A stretch of 23,078 nt of DNA from a virus, in the IMG/VR virus record IMGVR_UViG_3300010885_051616, positions 1 to 23,078 of that record; one strand, written 5' to 3'. The notes beneath the pieces were generated by a model. The model had not been told where the DNA came from. It was given only the letters and a program-made list of their open reading frames with translations, and searched no databases. The position numbers were made by a program, and so were the translations under genes. Each line of letters begins with the position of its first letter. The stretch's first letter is position 1. This document shows positions 8,013-19,127 of the stretch, piece by piece.

Positions 8013-11000
8013 TGATAGTAACTAACAAATGGCAATTCTTCGATAAGAAGGGTAACAATATGAATCTTAACCCACTTGTTGGTGTTAAGATTGTTGTCGT
8101 TGATCCTACAGAAGTTGGAGGATACGGCGCGTCTTTAGTTGCGACCACTAATTCAAATGGAACTATATTCCATGTTGAAATTGCAAATGGCGGAAATAAT
8201 TATAGCGCAGCAACCTACTTATCATTCAGATATAATGATGTACAGAATGGAGAGATTATATGGGACACCGATCCCAGTGATTTAACAATCACTGCAGGTG
8301 TTATCACCGCTTTTGTTATACCACCATCTACACAAAATACTAATTGGCCGTATCCCAATCTTGCATGGAATGGTGAAGCGTATTTTGATAAAGTTTCTGT
8401 TAATCTAATTGAATCAGAGCAAATATTTATTCTTGAAGAGGTCTTTGATGCAAACACCGGTAATTATGCTTATACATATCCTAGAATGGATGAGTACGGT
8501 CCGTATTCTTTTACTACATATGAAGGTGATGGGAAATACATAAAGTTTACGCAGATTGGACATCCTATGATTGCTGGGATGGAATTTAGATTATACGGTG
8601 GATCTCCGTATGACGGAAATTATTTTGTAAGTTATGTAACCAAGGATTCTTTTTTTATCGAATATGCTGTTACGTTTCCACCTACTACTGGTGTCGGTCT
8701 TGGATATGGTGTTGTTCCTAAATTGAGCTGTTCATTTTTAAATGGAGATTCGGAGATTTTCTATTATACGATTGACTATAATGTAGATTATCCAACGATT
8801 AAACCTGGAACTGATTTATATCTTACTCCAACTGACGGATCTTTATACGGTGATGGGTATGCTGGTACTACAAACGGACAATATATTAGAGGGATAAAAA
8901 ATAGCCCGGTTTCTGATAGTATTCAAATCAATCTTGGATTCCAAGCTGATTATGAAGCTATCTTTATTAAGAATGTTGTTATATCTGATGTCACACTACC
9001 ATATAGCCCAAAACTAATTGCTCAAATATCATATCGTGCTGAAAGTGTTGGGGAAGATGAAAGATTAGGTGATCTGTTAGAAACTTTTGGTCAAAGAATC
9101 AATCTTAGTGAAGAAATGATTTTCAGAGATTCTGATGTTAATGAATCATATCCTGACTTTGAATTGTTAAATGTAAAACGAAAAGAATTACTTCTCGAAT
9201 ATGCAAACATATTTCCATACTTAGGATCATACAAAGGTTTAGTCAATATCGTTAATTGGTTTGGTTATCCTGATTTAAGAATTAAAGAATATTGGCTGAA
9301 CATTGACAAAAATGATGTTTACTTTGGTCGTTATAAGAAAACACAGATCCCTTTACAATTAAAAGGAAAAGGACAATCTGCCGGTGTTGCTGAAAATGCT
9401 GCATTACTTCCTAATAGTGTTTATAAGAAAACGTCTCTCTTTGGATTGTATTATGACATAACACGTGAGGACGGTACATACGATTCTTTCGGGACACCTC
9501 AAACTGAGGATGCATTTGTATTCACTAATGAAGAAGTCTTAATTAAACTTTTTGCTTTAAAGAAATACTTAAAAGAAAAGTTCCTTCCGTTAAATGCAAA
9601 AATTGTTGATATTGTAGGTGAAGGTATTTACTTTGAACGCTACACAATCAATGCATGGAAAGATGATGTGAGTATTTTTACAATCACACCAACAAATACC
9701 GCAGATTTCGTAGCTGATTCTCAGAATGTTTATGTTAGAGATTTAAGAATTATTGACCCAACACGAAATTTACCCAATCCTGCTGATGATACCTCTATCA
9801 ACAAGTATTACAGTACTTGGGATGTAAAAGGTATAGAAGTTCTTGCAGAAGGATTTGGTTATTCAAGTATTCCTAGTTTAACTATTGTAGGGGATTCTCT
9901 ACAAGCAACTGTTGGATTACCGCGAGTAAAAGCTGATGCTGTTTTAGGTATCGTTCCAACTAACGGTGGAATAAATTATAATGTAAACGACATTATTACA
10001 TTAGGTGGCGGTGTTTGCGATTCTCCGATTAGAGTTATTGTTACAGCTATTGGTGGTCTTGGTGATGTTACTTCATGTGACGTGATTGTAGGTCCATATC
10101 AAGGATCTAACTATTCTTCATTGCCTGCTACTTTTAACCAATCATATGTTACGACTATCGTTGGTACATCATACGCGCCTGGTGCAGGGTCAGGTATAGA
10201 AATTCTATCTACATTACTTACATATAATATTGATTCCGTAAGAATAAGTCAATACGGCTTAGGATACATTAATAAACCTACATATGTGTTTTCACCAGTA
10301 GGTATCACTGATGCAACATTAGATTTAAAACTTAATGAACTTACAAATAACAATCTTGTTGGTTATTTCTCTAACTATGATAACTCTGTTGAATTAAATG
10401 ATTCTCCAAATGTTCCTGTTGGTTCAATTGTAAATCTTGAATGTACTTCTTTTAATGTTACATGGGATGATGCAAGTCCATATACATGGGAATCACTTGA
10501 AGGTAGCGAAGAAGCTACTATTGAACCAATTGTTTCGTATTTGCCAAGTGGTACCGGTCAAATAATTGGTTACACTATTGTTAATGGTGGAGTTGGTTAC
10601 AAAACAGCGCCGACAATAACAATCACGGGTGGCGGTGGTTTTTCTGCATCTGCATCATGTACTATCTTTAATGGTTCTGTAATCTCAGTTACACCAGTAA
10701 CATTAGGTTTTGGATATTATGCGGATCCTGACGTTAAGGTTGATGGCGGTATTACAAATACGTTATACAGCTGGGAAAATATTGGTAAAGGCGACTATTA
10801 TGAAATGGAGTGGAGATTCTTATTAACAGAATCACCACAAAATCAACAGTTCACTAAAACGATTCGTGGGTCTGTGGGTAGTCTGGAGAAATATCAAGTA
10901 ATGTTACCTTACATCGGAAAATATGATGTGGATATGTACTTGTATGATACTGATAATAATTTTACCAACGAATACAAAAATACTTACATTAATGTTCAAT

Positions 11001-13792
11001 TACCACAAGTAAGTTTTTCATACATCACACGTTATAGTGATTGTAGAGATACGTGGGAAGAGTTTGGAATACCACCGCCACAACAATTACCTACTACGGT
11101 ATCATTGAATGGTGGAAATTCTGCAGCACCTCCTTTACCGGTTAATGATTCATTATTAAACGATACACCCGTTTCATGGGATGAAATATTTAGTAGATGG
11201 GTTAATCCTATTTACGTAAACACTACATGGGATGAATCTGTGGTAAGATGGAACTCATTAGAGACGAGTGAAATTGATAATCTTAATGATTATAATTTTC
11301 CGCCATGTACAGATTTTCAGATTGAAAGAATCTCAGCGTATGATTTAAAAGAAGGTGCGATTCGTTCTTTTAATATGTCTACAAATTCTTTTATAGTCGA
11401 GAATCAAATCGTGAGACCGGAATTAATTGCAGGTGATAGAATTTACCTAAGACGAGATTTGAATATTTTTGAATACCAAGTTTCATCAGCTGACTATTCT
11501 GTGCCTGCACAAACTGAAATAACAGTAACTACTTCATTACCTAATGGCTTAAACACTAGCTGGGATGTATTACGTGAAGTTGAAGGTATCATTGAAATCT
11601 ATGGTAATGCTATTTATGATGCAGTCAATAATCTCGAAGGGTTTAAGATTGGAAATTGGGTAAAAATTACAGGTGCTGATGATATACCAAAAGTTCCTAG
11701 AATCCCAGTATTAAGTGTTACCGATAATCCATTACCAGGTTTACATCAAGTTTTAAACTTCCCAGCACCATATGCTACTGATGTAAGGTTTACAGAAGTT
11801 AATGAAATTGGTCAATTATACAGACTGCGTGATTACCATGTGTCAAACGGAAACTTGAATTGGAATCCCGCGATAATGAGTTCTATATGGAATTTAAGAC
11901 CCGTGCTTGAAGGTCCATATCCAGGAAATCCTTCTGACTATATCGGAAAACTTTACATTAACAAAACACCAACTGCATTACCTGCACTGATAACATCAGC
12001 GGATCCTATTAATGAGATTCGTCCAGGATTTACAATCATAACTGTTTTTGTAGAAGATTCATTTGGTAATATTGTATATGAACAGCGTTTAAGAACTATT
12101 CATATTTATGAAAACTTCAGTACGTCAGGTCCGACATGGAATATTTGGCAAGAGCCCGGATCTTGTATTGTAGAAATTGATGTTGAAGCAATTGACCGCG
12201 GAAGATTGAGTGAATTTAATGCAATTGCATCTACAGCAGGTTACACAACTTGGTGTGAATATGAATATGCCGTTTTCCCAACACGAGTAAATAATGCTTA
12301 TCCAACTGCTGGCCCTGCTATAAGTTTAGAAATGAACTTTAATACACACCCAGCAGCCGCATCTTTTGATTCTACATCATTTCCACCAACACCATTACAA
12401 ATATCTGAAAATGCTATATGGTTTTATGATCATGGTATTGTTTCAGGAGACTTTGCGCTGGAAATCATCAATACAGGTATTTCATCAGTAACAGGTAATA
12501 CACTTGTCACTGTTAATGATACTGATTATGAATTGGGCAGATCGGCGGGATCATTTGTAGCATGTTCACGAGACTTTGACGAAGATTATGCTGAACAACG
12601 ATTAGGTACATTAATCCTACGTTGGGAAAACACAAATGAAAATAGATGGTCACAATACTGTTCTCAAACATGGGATACGTTAAGTTATCACGAAAGCATT
12701 TACTGCGGATGGATTCTTGATACAGTTGCGCCAAATGGAAGAATTCAGTATAACGATGAACCAATATTTGAGTTTCAGACAATTACTGGATCTCTTTCAA
12801 TTCCATATACATGGAGATTTGCTTATGAAGAACTTATCACAACTGATAATAGCGGAATGGTTAGATTCTATTATAAGTTTGATCCTGCATACACAAAACG
12901 CGTAAATAGTACACAAGTATTAGGTGATACATTCATAATCGTTGATGACATAGCCGGGGTAACCGTAGGCGATACTATGATTGGGTTAGGTATTCCTTAT
13001 AACTCACAAGTTAATGCGATTACGATTGTACCTGGTGGTTTTCAATTAGATCTTGTACAAGAAGACGGAATCACGCCTTCTGCAATTACTGAAACATTAA
13101 CACAAAGAATAGAATTAATTTTAGGATCTGCGTTAACACAAAGAATCTTATCAACGGCAAAAAGTCCAGGTGCGGATTCTTTAGGATTCCTAAACGGAAC
13201 CAACGGGGTATTTTTCTATGATAGTTTAGATCTTGGTCAAGTAACTATTTGTCATACATTCCCTCTTGGAAATATGGGTTCATGGTTAACTGATGCATTA
13301 GTAGGCGGAAATCAAGGGGGGCGTGATAGATTAATTTTACGATATCCTAACCTACAAACATATTTTTATGAAGGGCAAAATCCTTCTGGTGAAGCTGGTT
13401 GGTATCCATCAGCAAACTTGAATTTCAATTATGATTCTACGGATAATCGTTGGCAATCATTCAGACTCCCATATGAAAGAAGTATCTGCGGAAGTTGGTC
13501 ATATGAAGAAACTAAAATAGGTTATAATGAAGTTAGAATACCAACAGGATCATCGGTCTTGTTAGTTCCTGATAACTGTAAGATATCTGGTAAAACGGGA
13601 TTCCGTTGGAGAATTAGTGAACAATTAACTGAGGAAGATTATCTTAATCTTGCTGAAACTGTTGATGGAGAAATCATGTGGACTTTTTCGCATCCCGGAA
13701 AATACAATGTTGAACTATCAGTTATTGATACAAACGGAAACGTAGGTACCAAAGAAAAGAAACAATTCATAACCGTTTACGATGAGGAATAA
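8012..13792 (+). CDS. Giant baseplate/tail structural protein in the gp7/gpI position
   Basis: This 1926-residue protein follows gp25 and gp6, the W-J-I order of P2 and gp25-gp6-gp7 of T4. Residues about 315-480 look like a tail-protein-I/wedge core ([20 protein letters not shown], then [20 protein letters not shown]). Residues about 600-910 hold at least four short GY-x-x-x-P segments ([19 protein letters not shown] is clearest). An Ig-like strand pair with a Gly-Lys-Tyr turn lies at about 960-985, and a PKD/Ig-like end at about 1885-1926 ([20 protein letters not shown]). Trp-Asp motifs (TWDD, TWEE, SWDE, TWDE, SWDV) recur from about 816 to 1830. T4 gp7 is 1032 residues, so this one is nearly twice as long, with decoration domains likely inserted. 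The stop overlaps the next start by 11 nt. gp7/gpI homology is inferred from order and the core. Confidence 0.68.
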   Translation: MIVTNKWQFFDKKGNNMNLNPLVGVKIVVVDPTEVGGYGASLVATTNSNGTIFHVEIANGGNNYSAATYLSFRYNDVQNGEIIWDTDPSDLTITAGVITAFVIPPSTQNTNWPYPNLAWNGEAYFDKVSVNLIESEQIFILEEVFDANTGNYAYTYPRMDEYGPYSFTTYEGDGKYIKFTQIGHPMIAGMEFRLYGGSPYDGNYFVSYVTKDSFFIEYAVTFPPTTGVGLGYGVVPKLSCSFLNGDSEIFYYTIDYNVDYPTIKPGTDLYLTPTDGSLYGDGYAGTTNGQYIRGIKNSPVSDSIQINLGFQADYEAIFIKNVVISDVTLPYSPKLIAQISYRAESVGEDERLGDLLETFGQRINLSEEMIFRDSDVNESYPDFELLNVKRKELLLEYANIFPYLGSYKGLVNIVNWFGYPDLRIKEYWLNIDKNDVYFGRYKKTQIPLQLKGKGQSAGVAENAALLPNSVYKKTSLFGLYYDITREDGTYDSFGTPQTEDAFVFTNEEVLIKLFALKKYLKEKFLPLNAKIVDIVGEGIYFERYTINAWKDDVSIFTITPTNTADFVADSQNVYVRDLRIIDPTRNLPNPADDTSINKYYSTWDVKGIEVLAEGFGYSSIPSLTIVGDSLQATVGLPRVKADAVLGIVPTNGGINYNVNDIITLGGGVCDSPIRVIVTAIGGLGDVTSCDVIVGPYQGSNYSSLPATFNQSYVTTIVGTSYAPGAGSGIEILSTLLTYNIDSVRISQYGLGYINKPTYVFSPVGITDATLDLKLNELTNNNLVGYFSNYDNSVELNDSPNVPVGSIVNLECTSFNVTWDDASPYTWESLEGSEEATIEPIVSYLPSGTGQIIGYTIVNGGVGYKTAPTITITGGGGFSASASCTIFNGSVISVTPVTLGFGYYADPDVKVDGGITNTLYSWENIGKGDYYEMEWRFLLTESPQNQQFTKTIRGSVGSLEKYQVMLPYIGKYDVDMYLYDTDNNFTNEYKNTYINVQLPQVSFSYITRYSDCRDTWEEFGIPPPQQLPTTVSLNGGNSAAPPLPVNDSLLNDTPVSWDEIFSRWVNPIYVNTTWDESVVRWNSLETSEIDNLNDYNFPPCTDFQIERISAYDLKEGAIRSFNMSTNSFIVENQIVRPELIAGDRIYLRRDLNIFEYQVSSADYSVPAQTEITVTTSLPNGLNTSWDVLREVEGIIEIYGNAIYDAVNNLEGFKIGNWVKITGADDIPKVPRIPVLSVTDNPLPGLHQVLNFPAPYATDVRFTEVNEIGQLYRLRDYHVSNGNLNWNPAIMSSIWNLRPVLEGPYPGNPSDYIGKLYINKTPTALPALITSADPINEIRPGFTIITVFVEDSFGNIVYEQRLRTIHIYENFSTSGPTWNIWQEPGSCIVEIDVEAIDRGRLSEFNAIASTAGYTTWCEYEYAVFPTRVNNAYPTAGPAISLEMNFNTHPAAASFDSTSFPPTPLQISENAIWFYDHGIVSGDFALEIINTGISSVTGNTLVTVNDTDYELGRSAGSFVACSRDFDEDYAEQRLGTLILRWENTNENRWSQYCSQTWDTLSYHESIYCGWILDTVAPNGRIQYNDEPIFEFQTITGSLSIPYTWRFAYEELITTDNSGMVRFYYKFDPAYTKRVNSTQVLGDTFIIVDDIAGVTVGDTMIGLGIPYNSQVNAITIVPGGFQLDLVQEDGITPSAITETLTQRIELILGSALTQRILSTAKSPGADSLGFLNGTNGVFFYDSLDLGQVTICHTFPLGNMGSWLTDALVGGNQGGRDRLILRYPNLQTYFYEGQNPSGEAGWYPSANLNFNYDSTDNRWQSFRLPYERSICGSWSYEETKIGYNEVRIPTGSSVLLVPDNCKISGKTGFRWRISEQLTEEDYLNLAETVDGEIMWTFSHPGKYNVELSVIDTNGNVGTKEKKQFITVYDEE

Positions 13793-16700
13793 GACAAATA
13801 ATATAGAAACTCGTGATAAGATATCAAAACTTTTACAAAGATTTGACGGCATAGAAAATAATAACCCGCCGACAAATGCTATTGATGGTAAAAAGTCTGG
13901 TATCATATACACAAGTGATTGGATAGACAAAAATAGTTATCCTGATGCTACGAATCCTTTAGATAATCGTTATGAAGAGAGCATTGTTGATCTTGATAAG
14001 TTGGTTCGCAAAGGTGAATGGGTATATGAAATTGATTTAGTTTTTAGAGATCCTGTTCCACCAGATTACGGTTTTAGCATTATAAATACCAATGACTTTT
14101 TTACAATTAAAAAAGTTGCTAAACGAGAGGAGATATGTTTTGATTACTCTACAAGTTATCAGATATGTGCCAAGGATTATGATGCATGGATACAGTTTCC
14201 ACCCATAATGGGAGATTCGCATTTCACTGTTGGAAGTACTGACCCGCTTTTCTTTAGTAATGCTATTGGTTGGGAATTGGATAGAGATTTGCAAAAGGCG
14301 ATTTCAGCACTCTGTTGTGCACACAGAGCTAAACATTTCTACATAAGTACTGTTACTGGTCCAACCGGTCCTGATGGTTTTGGTATGTATTATTGGGATG
14401 TTACCATCGTTGATGAAAACAATAATATCGTTACATATTGTAGAAAAGAATCGAGAGAGGAGCACTGGGATTTTTGTATTGGTGATAATTTTGACTTATT
14501 AATCTACATAGAACAATATCCTGAATTTACACCCCAGCCTGGAGATGTTATTAATTCATTTACATCAGATTGTGAAATACCTGTAGGTACATGGCATATT
14601 GAAAGTGTTACGCCATCGATTGATAATGTGTATTGGTTAGTTACAATTGTTAATGAAGTTGGGCTAAGACCTTATTGGCAAGATTATTGTAGAGGCAATG
14701 TATGTTTCCTGTCTATCTCGGCTAAGCCAAATTACAATAACGATGTTCGCGGTTACATTAAATATATTGAAGAGATTGTAGCAAGTTGTACTAATCCGCT
14801 GACGTATGTATTTGATAATTTTGTATTCTCTGGTGACTATGAGGAGGATCGACAAAATTTTACGGATATGATGACCGAAGGTATACTTTTACCAAGTGGA
14901 TCATATTGCTGTCCTGATTGCGAACCTTACTTTTTAGGTACACCGGAAGCATTTGCGGTTTTTGCCGATAAAGTTAATGACAGCGGGTTGTATCCAATTT
15001 TCACTGAACCGTGTTGTTTAGACAACAAAATGTTACTTCCTCCGTTTGAAAAATTAGAAAAGTACATAAAAGAAAATTTTATCAATCCGCCAGCTTGTTG
15101 TCCTGACACAGATTTTATTCAATGCGCCGATGCAATACTTGATGCAGTTGACCAAAACCGTTTTCAAACTTACACTGCGTTGTTATCTATGGGAATCGTT
15201 GAATATTCAACGATTGGCGGGAACACATCTCTATGCATACTAAATACGTTTCTTGCATTGATACCTGAAGAGCTTAGAACAGATTGGTTTGTAGACATTA
15301 TGAATCAAGGTATTGTTATTTACTGTGATGAAACAGGTATTCATATTTCCAATATTGAAGGGTTTAATCCAGTTCCAGTTGAAGGATTCGTATCAAGGTG
15401 GGCAACAACAAATGAAGGTGATTCGGGAAATAATCAAATAATATTACCGCTAACACCAAGTGGAACATATAATTTTGTTGTAAATTGGGGGGACGGAAAC
15501 TTTGATACTATCACAGCTTGGAATCAGGCCGAAACTACGCACACATATTCAAATCCTGGTGAGTACACGGTTACGATAACAGGAACAATTAATGGCTGGA
15601 GTTTCAGCCTGATTGGAGATTACAATAAATTATTAAACATTACTCAATGGGGAAGTTTACAATTAGGAAATGACGGAGGATATTTTGCTGGATGCGCTAA
15701 CTTAGATTTGTCGGGTGTAATCGATGTTCTGAACTTGACAGGAACAAACAACTTAAATGGAATGTTTAATAACTGCAGTTCATTAACAACAATAGGTGGT
15801 GTAAATTTATGGGACACATCAGGTGTTAATGATATGAGTTTTATGTTTTGCAATGCTCAAAATTTTAATCAGGATATAGGTGCATGGAATACTAGTAATG
15901 TTCAAACTATGAATCAAATGTTTTTGGGCGCATACATATTTAATAACGGCGGGTCCACTACAATTAATAATTGGAATACTGGTTCTGTCCAGGACATGGG
16001 TAATATGTTTTATGATGCAAATGTATTTAACCAACCTATAGGAAGTTGGAATACCGGAGCTGTTCAGAACATGTCTGCTATGTTTCAAAATGCAACTGCG
16101 TTTAACCAACCTATAGGAAGTTGGAATACTGGAGCTGTAACTAATATGTCTAATATGTTTGCAGGAGCATCTGCATTTAACCAACCTATAGGAAGTTGGA
16201 ATACCGGAGTTGTAACTGAAATGTCTGCTATGTTTGGAGGAGCATCTGCGTTTAACCAACCTATAGGAAGTTGGAATACCGGTGCAGTAACTGATATGTC
16301 TGCTATGTTTGGAGGAGCATCTGCGTTTAACCAACCTATAGGAAGTTGGAATACCGGTGCAGTAACTCAAATGAGTTCTATGTTTATTAATGCATCTGCA
16401 TTTAATCAAAGCATCAGTACTTGGAATACCGGCGCAGTAACTACTATGTCTAATATGTTTTATAACGCAACAGTATTTAACAATGGAGGGTCTAACACAA
16501 TTAACAGTTGGAATACCGGCGCAGTAACTACTATGTCTAATATGTTTCGCGCATCATCTTTTAATCAACCTATAGGAAGTTGGAATACTGGAGCTGTCCA
16601 GAACATGTCTGGTATGTTTGCAGGAGCATCTACTTTTAACCAACCTATAGGAAGTTGGAATACATCTAGTGTTCAGAACATGAATTCTATGTTTTATGCA

Positions 16701-17207
16701 GCATCTGCGTTTAATCAAAACATAGGAAGTTGGGTTACTTCAAGTGTTCAGAGCATGAATTCTATGTTTTCAGCAGCATCTGTGTTCAATCAAAACATTG
16801 GAAGTTGGAATACCGGAGCTGTAACTAACATGTCATATATGTTTTATAACGCAACAGTATTTAACAATGGAGGGTCTAACACAATTAACAGTTGGAATAC
16901 TGGCGCAGTAACTACTATGTCATATATGTTTCATAATGCATATGGTTTCCAACAAGACATCAGCAATTGGAACATATCCAACGTGAGCAATTTTACAAAC
17001 TTTATGCATGACAAATCAAGTGCAAACTATCCTACTGCGTATCTTGATGCAATTTTTAATACATGGGCAACATTAACATTACAACCTGGTGTTAATATTG
17101 ACTTTGGAACTATTAATGCTACTTTTGCTGGTGGTTTTGTACTCGGCTGGAGCATTCTAACTACTCCGCCAAAATCCTGGACAATAACATTTGGTGGTTT
17201 CATTTAA
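13782..17207 (+). CDS. Receptor-binding-type adhesin with Cys-rich domain, PKD-like domain and BspA-like (DUF285) repeats
   Basis: This 1141-residue protein starts at an ATG inside the end of the giant gene. The N-terminal part (1-330) is unrecognised and probably attaches to the baseplate. Residues about 333-525 are Cys-rich (CCPDC, CCLDN, ACCPD) and paralogous to the whole next protein. Residues about 540-610 are PKD-like ([10 protein letters not shown], then [16 protein letters not shown]). From about 620 to 1075 come DUF285/BspA-type repeats of 25 residues ([20 protein letters not shown]). A 65-residue beta-rich tail ends the protein. PKD plus DUF285 is typical of Bacteroidota surface adhesins, so the tip was probably acquired from a host-like source. 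A role in host binding is inferred. Confidence 0.75.
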   Translation: MRNKTNNIETRDKISKLLQRFDGIENNNPPTNAIDGKKSGIIYTSDWIDKNSYPDATNPLDNRYEESIVDLDKLVRKGEWVYEIDLVFRDPVPPDYGFSIINTNDFFTIKKVAKREEICFDYSTSYQICAKDYDAWIQFPPIMGDSHFTVGSTDPLFFSNAIGWELDRDLQKAISALCCAHRAKHFYISTVTGPTGPDGFGMYYWDVTIVDENNNIVTYCRKESREEHWDFCIGDNFDLLIYIEQYPEFTPQPGDVINSFTSDCEIPVGTWHIESVTPSIDNVYWLVTIVNEVGLRPYWQDYCRGNVCFLSISAKPNYNNDVRGYIKYIEEIVASCTNPLTYVFDNFVFSGDYEEDRQNFTDMMTEGILLPSGSYCCPDCEPYFLGTPEAFAVFADKVNDSGLYPIFTEPCCLDNKMLLPPFEKLEKYIKENFINPPACCPDTDFIQCADAILDAVDQNRFQTYTALLSMGIVEYSTIGGNTSLCILNTFLALIPEELRTDWFVDIMNQGIVIYCDETGIHISNIEGFNPVPVEGFVSRWATTNEGDSGNNQIILPLTPSGTYNFVVNWGDGNFDTITAWNQAETTHTYSNPGEYTVTITGTINGWSFSLIGDYNKLLNITQWGSLQLGNDGGYFAGCANLDLSGVIDVLNLTGTNNLNGMFNNCSSLTTIGGVNLWDTSGVNDMSFMFCNAQNFNQDIGAWNTSNVQTMNQMFLGAYIFNNGGSTTINNWNTGSVQDMGNMFYDANVFNQPIGSWNTGAVQNMSAMFQNATAFNQPIGSWNTGAVTNMSNMFAGASAFNQPIGSWNTGVVTEMSAMFGGASAFNQPIGSWNTGAVTDMSAMFGGASAFNQPIGSWNTGAVTQMSSMFINASAFNQSISTWNTGAVTTMSNMFYNATVFNNGGSNTINSWNTGAVTTMSNMFRASSFNQPIGSWNTGAVQNMSGMFAGASTFNQPIGSWNTSSVQNMNSMFYAASAFNQNIGSWVTSSVQSMNSMFSAASVFNQNIGSWNTGAVTNMSYMFYNATVFNNGGSNTINSWNTGAVTTMSYMFHNAYGFQQDISNWNISNVSNFTNFMHDKSSANYPTAYLDAIFNTWATLTLQPGVNIDFGTINATFAGGFVLGWSILTTPPKSWTITFGGFI
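15864..17020 (+). repeat. Array of about 15 in-frame 75-bp DUF285 repeats
   Basis: Units start with Phe-Asn/Gln at 15864, 15939, 16026, 16101, 16176, 16251, 16326, 16401, 16476, 16560 and onward. Most are exactly 75 bp, and three variants carry an FNNGGS insertion. 16221-16292 matches 16296-16367 exactly over 72 bases (tandem shift 75). 16453-16516 matches 16837-16900 exactly over 64 bases, extended to 85 bases with one mismatch (shift 384, in frame). The near-identity at DNA level implies recent duplication or gene conversion. Confidence 0.9.
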
Positions 17208-17220
17208 AAATATATAAACT

Positions 17221-17853
17221 ATGAGTAACTGCGGCTGTAACATAACTGTAAATCAACAACCCGAACATTGTACTAATCCACTTTGTTATGCATTGGATTT
17301 ATTAGGAACGTTTGGAAATAATACATTACCAGAAAATTTTGGATATATGTTATCAAATGGATGGGCACAGACAAATCAAAATATGTGCTGCCCTGATTGT
17401 AATACTGATGGAATACCTACGTATATGTTACTTACAGGTGACCTGTTGAGTAACTATTTGAATTCTGGCGGAATTTTGCCCGATTGCTGTATTAGTATCG
17501 TAGCAGATAAAAAAAGGTTGGATGTACTCACTGCACTTATAGAAGAGAATGGAGGAACCGTCTGCAGCCCATCCGAGAGTAATATGGCAACGTGCTGGAA
17601 TGATCTACAAACATATTTAAGCGGGACACTCGCCGCCATGTTGTTTGAGACAGGAATTGTGGAAATTGGTAGCATCTGTGGATCTTCACAACTATGTACT
17701 ATCGCGGATTTCTTTGGTGCTCAAGGCGTAACACAAGAACAGGCCGATGCGTTTATGCAACAATGGCGAAATCGTGGAATCTTGATTACCTGTAATGATT
17801 GCGAAATCATAATCCAGCGCCCACATATTGAGGGAATTTTTCCCGGGGGATAA
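17221..17853 (+). CDS. Cys-rich stand-alone paralogue of the adhesin's middle domain
   Basis: This 210-residue protein aligns over nearly its full length with residues about 333-525 of the upstream adhesin. Shared landmarks in order: CTNPL-x-Y near the N terminus, an NF-x-x-M/ML-x-x-G segment, CCPDC, SG followed by a CC pair, GIVE, an LC, then I-x-C-x-x-x-x-I-x-I ending in IEG. About 15 Cys, many paired, suggest metal binding or disulfide structure. No function is known to me. It follows a 13-nt A-rich gap (AAATATATAAACT) and probably acts with the adhesin as an assembly partner, adaptor or tip module. It arose by duplication, or the adhesin absorbed a copy. Confidence 0.7.
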   Translation: MSNCGCNITVNQQPEHCTNPLCYALDLLGTFGNNTLPENFGYMLSNGWAQTNQNMCCPDCNTDGIPTYMLLTGDLLSNYLNSGGILPDCCISIVADKKRLDVLTALIEENGGTVCSPSESNMATCWNDLQTYLSGTLAAMLFETGIVEIGSICGSSQLCTIADFFGAQGVTQEQADAFMQQWRNRGILITCNDCEIIIQRPHIEGIFPGG

Positions 17854-17868
17854 TTAAATAAAAAGAAC

Positions 17869-18300
17869 ATGGGGGAAATAACTAAAAGATATCGTTTAAC
17901 ATGCGTCGTTACCGAAGGCGACCCATACCTTGTTGAGAAGGGTGATAAATACATATGGAGTCGTGATGAGTTTAGATCTGATACAAATCCATTAGAGAAT
18001 CCACCAATTAATCTGGAGTCACTCAATGTTAATTCAACCGGTGCTTTATTAACTTGGATTGATGAGACACAGATGGGTACACAATTTATTGTAAGAGTAC
18101 GCAGAGACGGATCTAATCTGCCTGGAGATATATACTATAGTGATAATATAACAACTATTACTACTCCGTCATATAATATCCCTTTTTCAACTTGGGGTTT
18201 AACCGGCGGTTCGTGGAGATGGAGTGTATGTACTATTTTTGATACTCAAAAGAAAATGTTTACTATGTGGTCAGAAGAAAGTTTACTTATAATACGATGA
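17869..18300 (+). CDS. Small structural protein with an FN3/Ig-like domain
   Basis: This 143-residue protein starts after a 15-nt A-rich gap (TTAAATAAAAAGAAC). Residues about 45-143 resemble a fibronectin-type-III fold: a Pro-Pro linker (NPPINLESLNVNSTGALLTW), a FIVRVRRDGSN strand pair, and a final GGSWRWSVCTIFD-type strand. The first 40 residues are not recognised. FN3 and Ig domains decorate phage tail fibres and bind carbohydrate weakly. The stop TGA overlaps the next ATG (ATGA), so it is translated with the HAD gene. Adhesin accessory or fibre role is inferred. Confidence 0.6.
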   Translation: MGEITKRYRLTCVVTEGDPYLVEKGDKYIWSRDEFRSDTNPLENPPINLESLNVNSTGALLTWIDETQMGTQFIVRVRRDGSNLPGDIYYSDNITTITTPSYNIPFSTWGLTGGSWRWSVCTIFDTQKKMFTMWSEESLLIIR

Positions 18301-18854
18301 TAAAAGAAGCAACTATAAAAGGGAAACAATCTGGGAAACTTGTCATGTTTGATCTTGACGACACTCTAATAATTAGTAGTGCTAAGATAAAAGTTTTAGA
18401 TCCCAAAACAGGTAATGTTATTAAAGAACTTACCCCAGCCGAATTTAATTTCTTTAAGCCATCTAAAAAATCTGTCTTGTCGTTTGAAGATTTTGAGAGT
18501 GCTGATGTTCTAAAGAAGTCTGAGTTTATTCAACATGTTTACGAAAAACTTAAAGACTACTACAAACGTGGTGTACATGTGGGTATTGTAACTGCGAGAT
18601 CATCGTCCCAACTTATTCGTGATTTCTTTTTAAGTAATGGTGTTGACATTCATCCTGATTTGGTAATCGCTGTTAATGATTCTCAATATGGGTTTACAGG
18701 ATCTGTTGCTGAAAAGAAAAAACAAGCAATACTTGGACTTGTAGAACAAGGGTACCACGATTTTATTTTCTTTGATGATAATGACGATAACCTTAAACTC
18801 GCAAAGGAAATCGAGAAGGAAAAAGACGTTAGAGTAGAAACTATTAAAGTTTAA
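18297..18854 (+). CDS. HAD-superfamily phosphatase
   Basis: I chose the ATG at 18297 (ATGA overlap with the previous stop); a GTG at 18267 would add ten residues and overlap more. The 185-residue protein shows HAD motif I VMFDLDDTLI (D19 nucleophile, D21 acid/base), motif II in VGIVTARSSS, and motif IV FFDDNDDN (158-165). Length fits a compact HAD phosphatase or a polynucleotide 3'-phosphatase-like domain; no kinase domain is present. It may dephosphorylate nucleotides or nucleic-acid ends. The following gene is three bases away. Substrate unknown. Confidence 0.8.
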   Translation: MIKEATIKGKQSGKLVMFDLDDTLIISSAKIKVLDPKTGNVIKELTPAEFNFFKPSKKSVLSFEDFESADVLKKSEFIQHVYEKLKDYYKRGVHVGIVTARSSSQLIRDFFLSNGVDIHPDLVIAVNDSQYGFTGSVAEKKKQAILGLVEQGYHDFIFFDDNDDNLKLAKEIEKEKDVRVETIKV

Positions 18855-18857
18855 TAT

Positions 18858-19112
18858 ATGTCCCTAAAACATATTACCGAAGGCTGGTTCAACGGCTTTT
18901 TACAATCTTTCAATTTATTGAATGAAGAGATGCAGCTTCTTGGAGAAGCTCGAATGAATGTATGTACTGATTGCAAAATTCGCAAAGGGTTTAAATGCTC
19001 ATCAGAAAATACTGGGATGGACATAAACAAAAAACCGTTCAGAGGCTGCGGTTGTCGTATAGACAAAAAAGTTCTTTGTGAAGAATGCGAATGTCCAGGT
19101 GGATATTGGTAA
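18858..19112 (+). CDS. Small Cys-rich putative zinc-binding protein
   Basis: This 84-residue protein has a helical N-terminal half (1-33) and eight Cys: C36, C39, C47, C64, C66, C74, C77 and C79, with CxxC, CxC and CxxCxC spacing. This suggests two zinc sites, one from C36/C39/C47 plus C64 or C66, the other from the last three plus a partner. It ends in ECPGGYW. No membrane helix. It lies three bases after the HAD gene. I do not recognise a family; small zinc proteins are common in large phages. Role unknown. Confidence 0.65.
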   Translation: MSLKHITEGWFNGFLQSFNLLNEEMQLLGEARMNVCTDCKIRKGFKCSSENTGMDINKKPFRGCGCRIDKKVLCEECECPGGYW

Positions 19113-19127
19113 AAAAATATAAAGCTT

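Noticed and set aside
12513-12905. Short open frames on both strands inside the giant gene
   Set aside because: They lie in other frames of one long continuous coding frame and show no family motifs.
16026-16400. Repeat array as CRISPR
   Set aside because: The repeats are 75 bp, contiguous and in frame in a coding gene, with no spacers.
15819-16409. Minus-strand 196-codon open frame across the adhesin repeats
   Set aside because: It is an antisense shadow of the repeat array. Its repeated protein sequence comes from the plus-strand repeats and it has no family signature or sensible start.
18267-18296. GTG start for the HAD gene
   Set aside because: The ATG at 18297 forms a standard ATGA overlap with the previous stop, and the extra ten residues match nothing.
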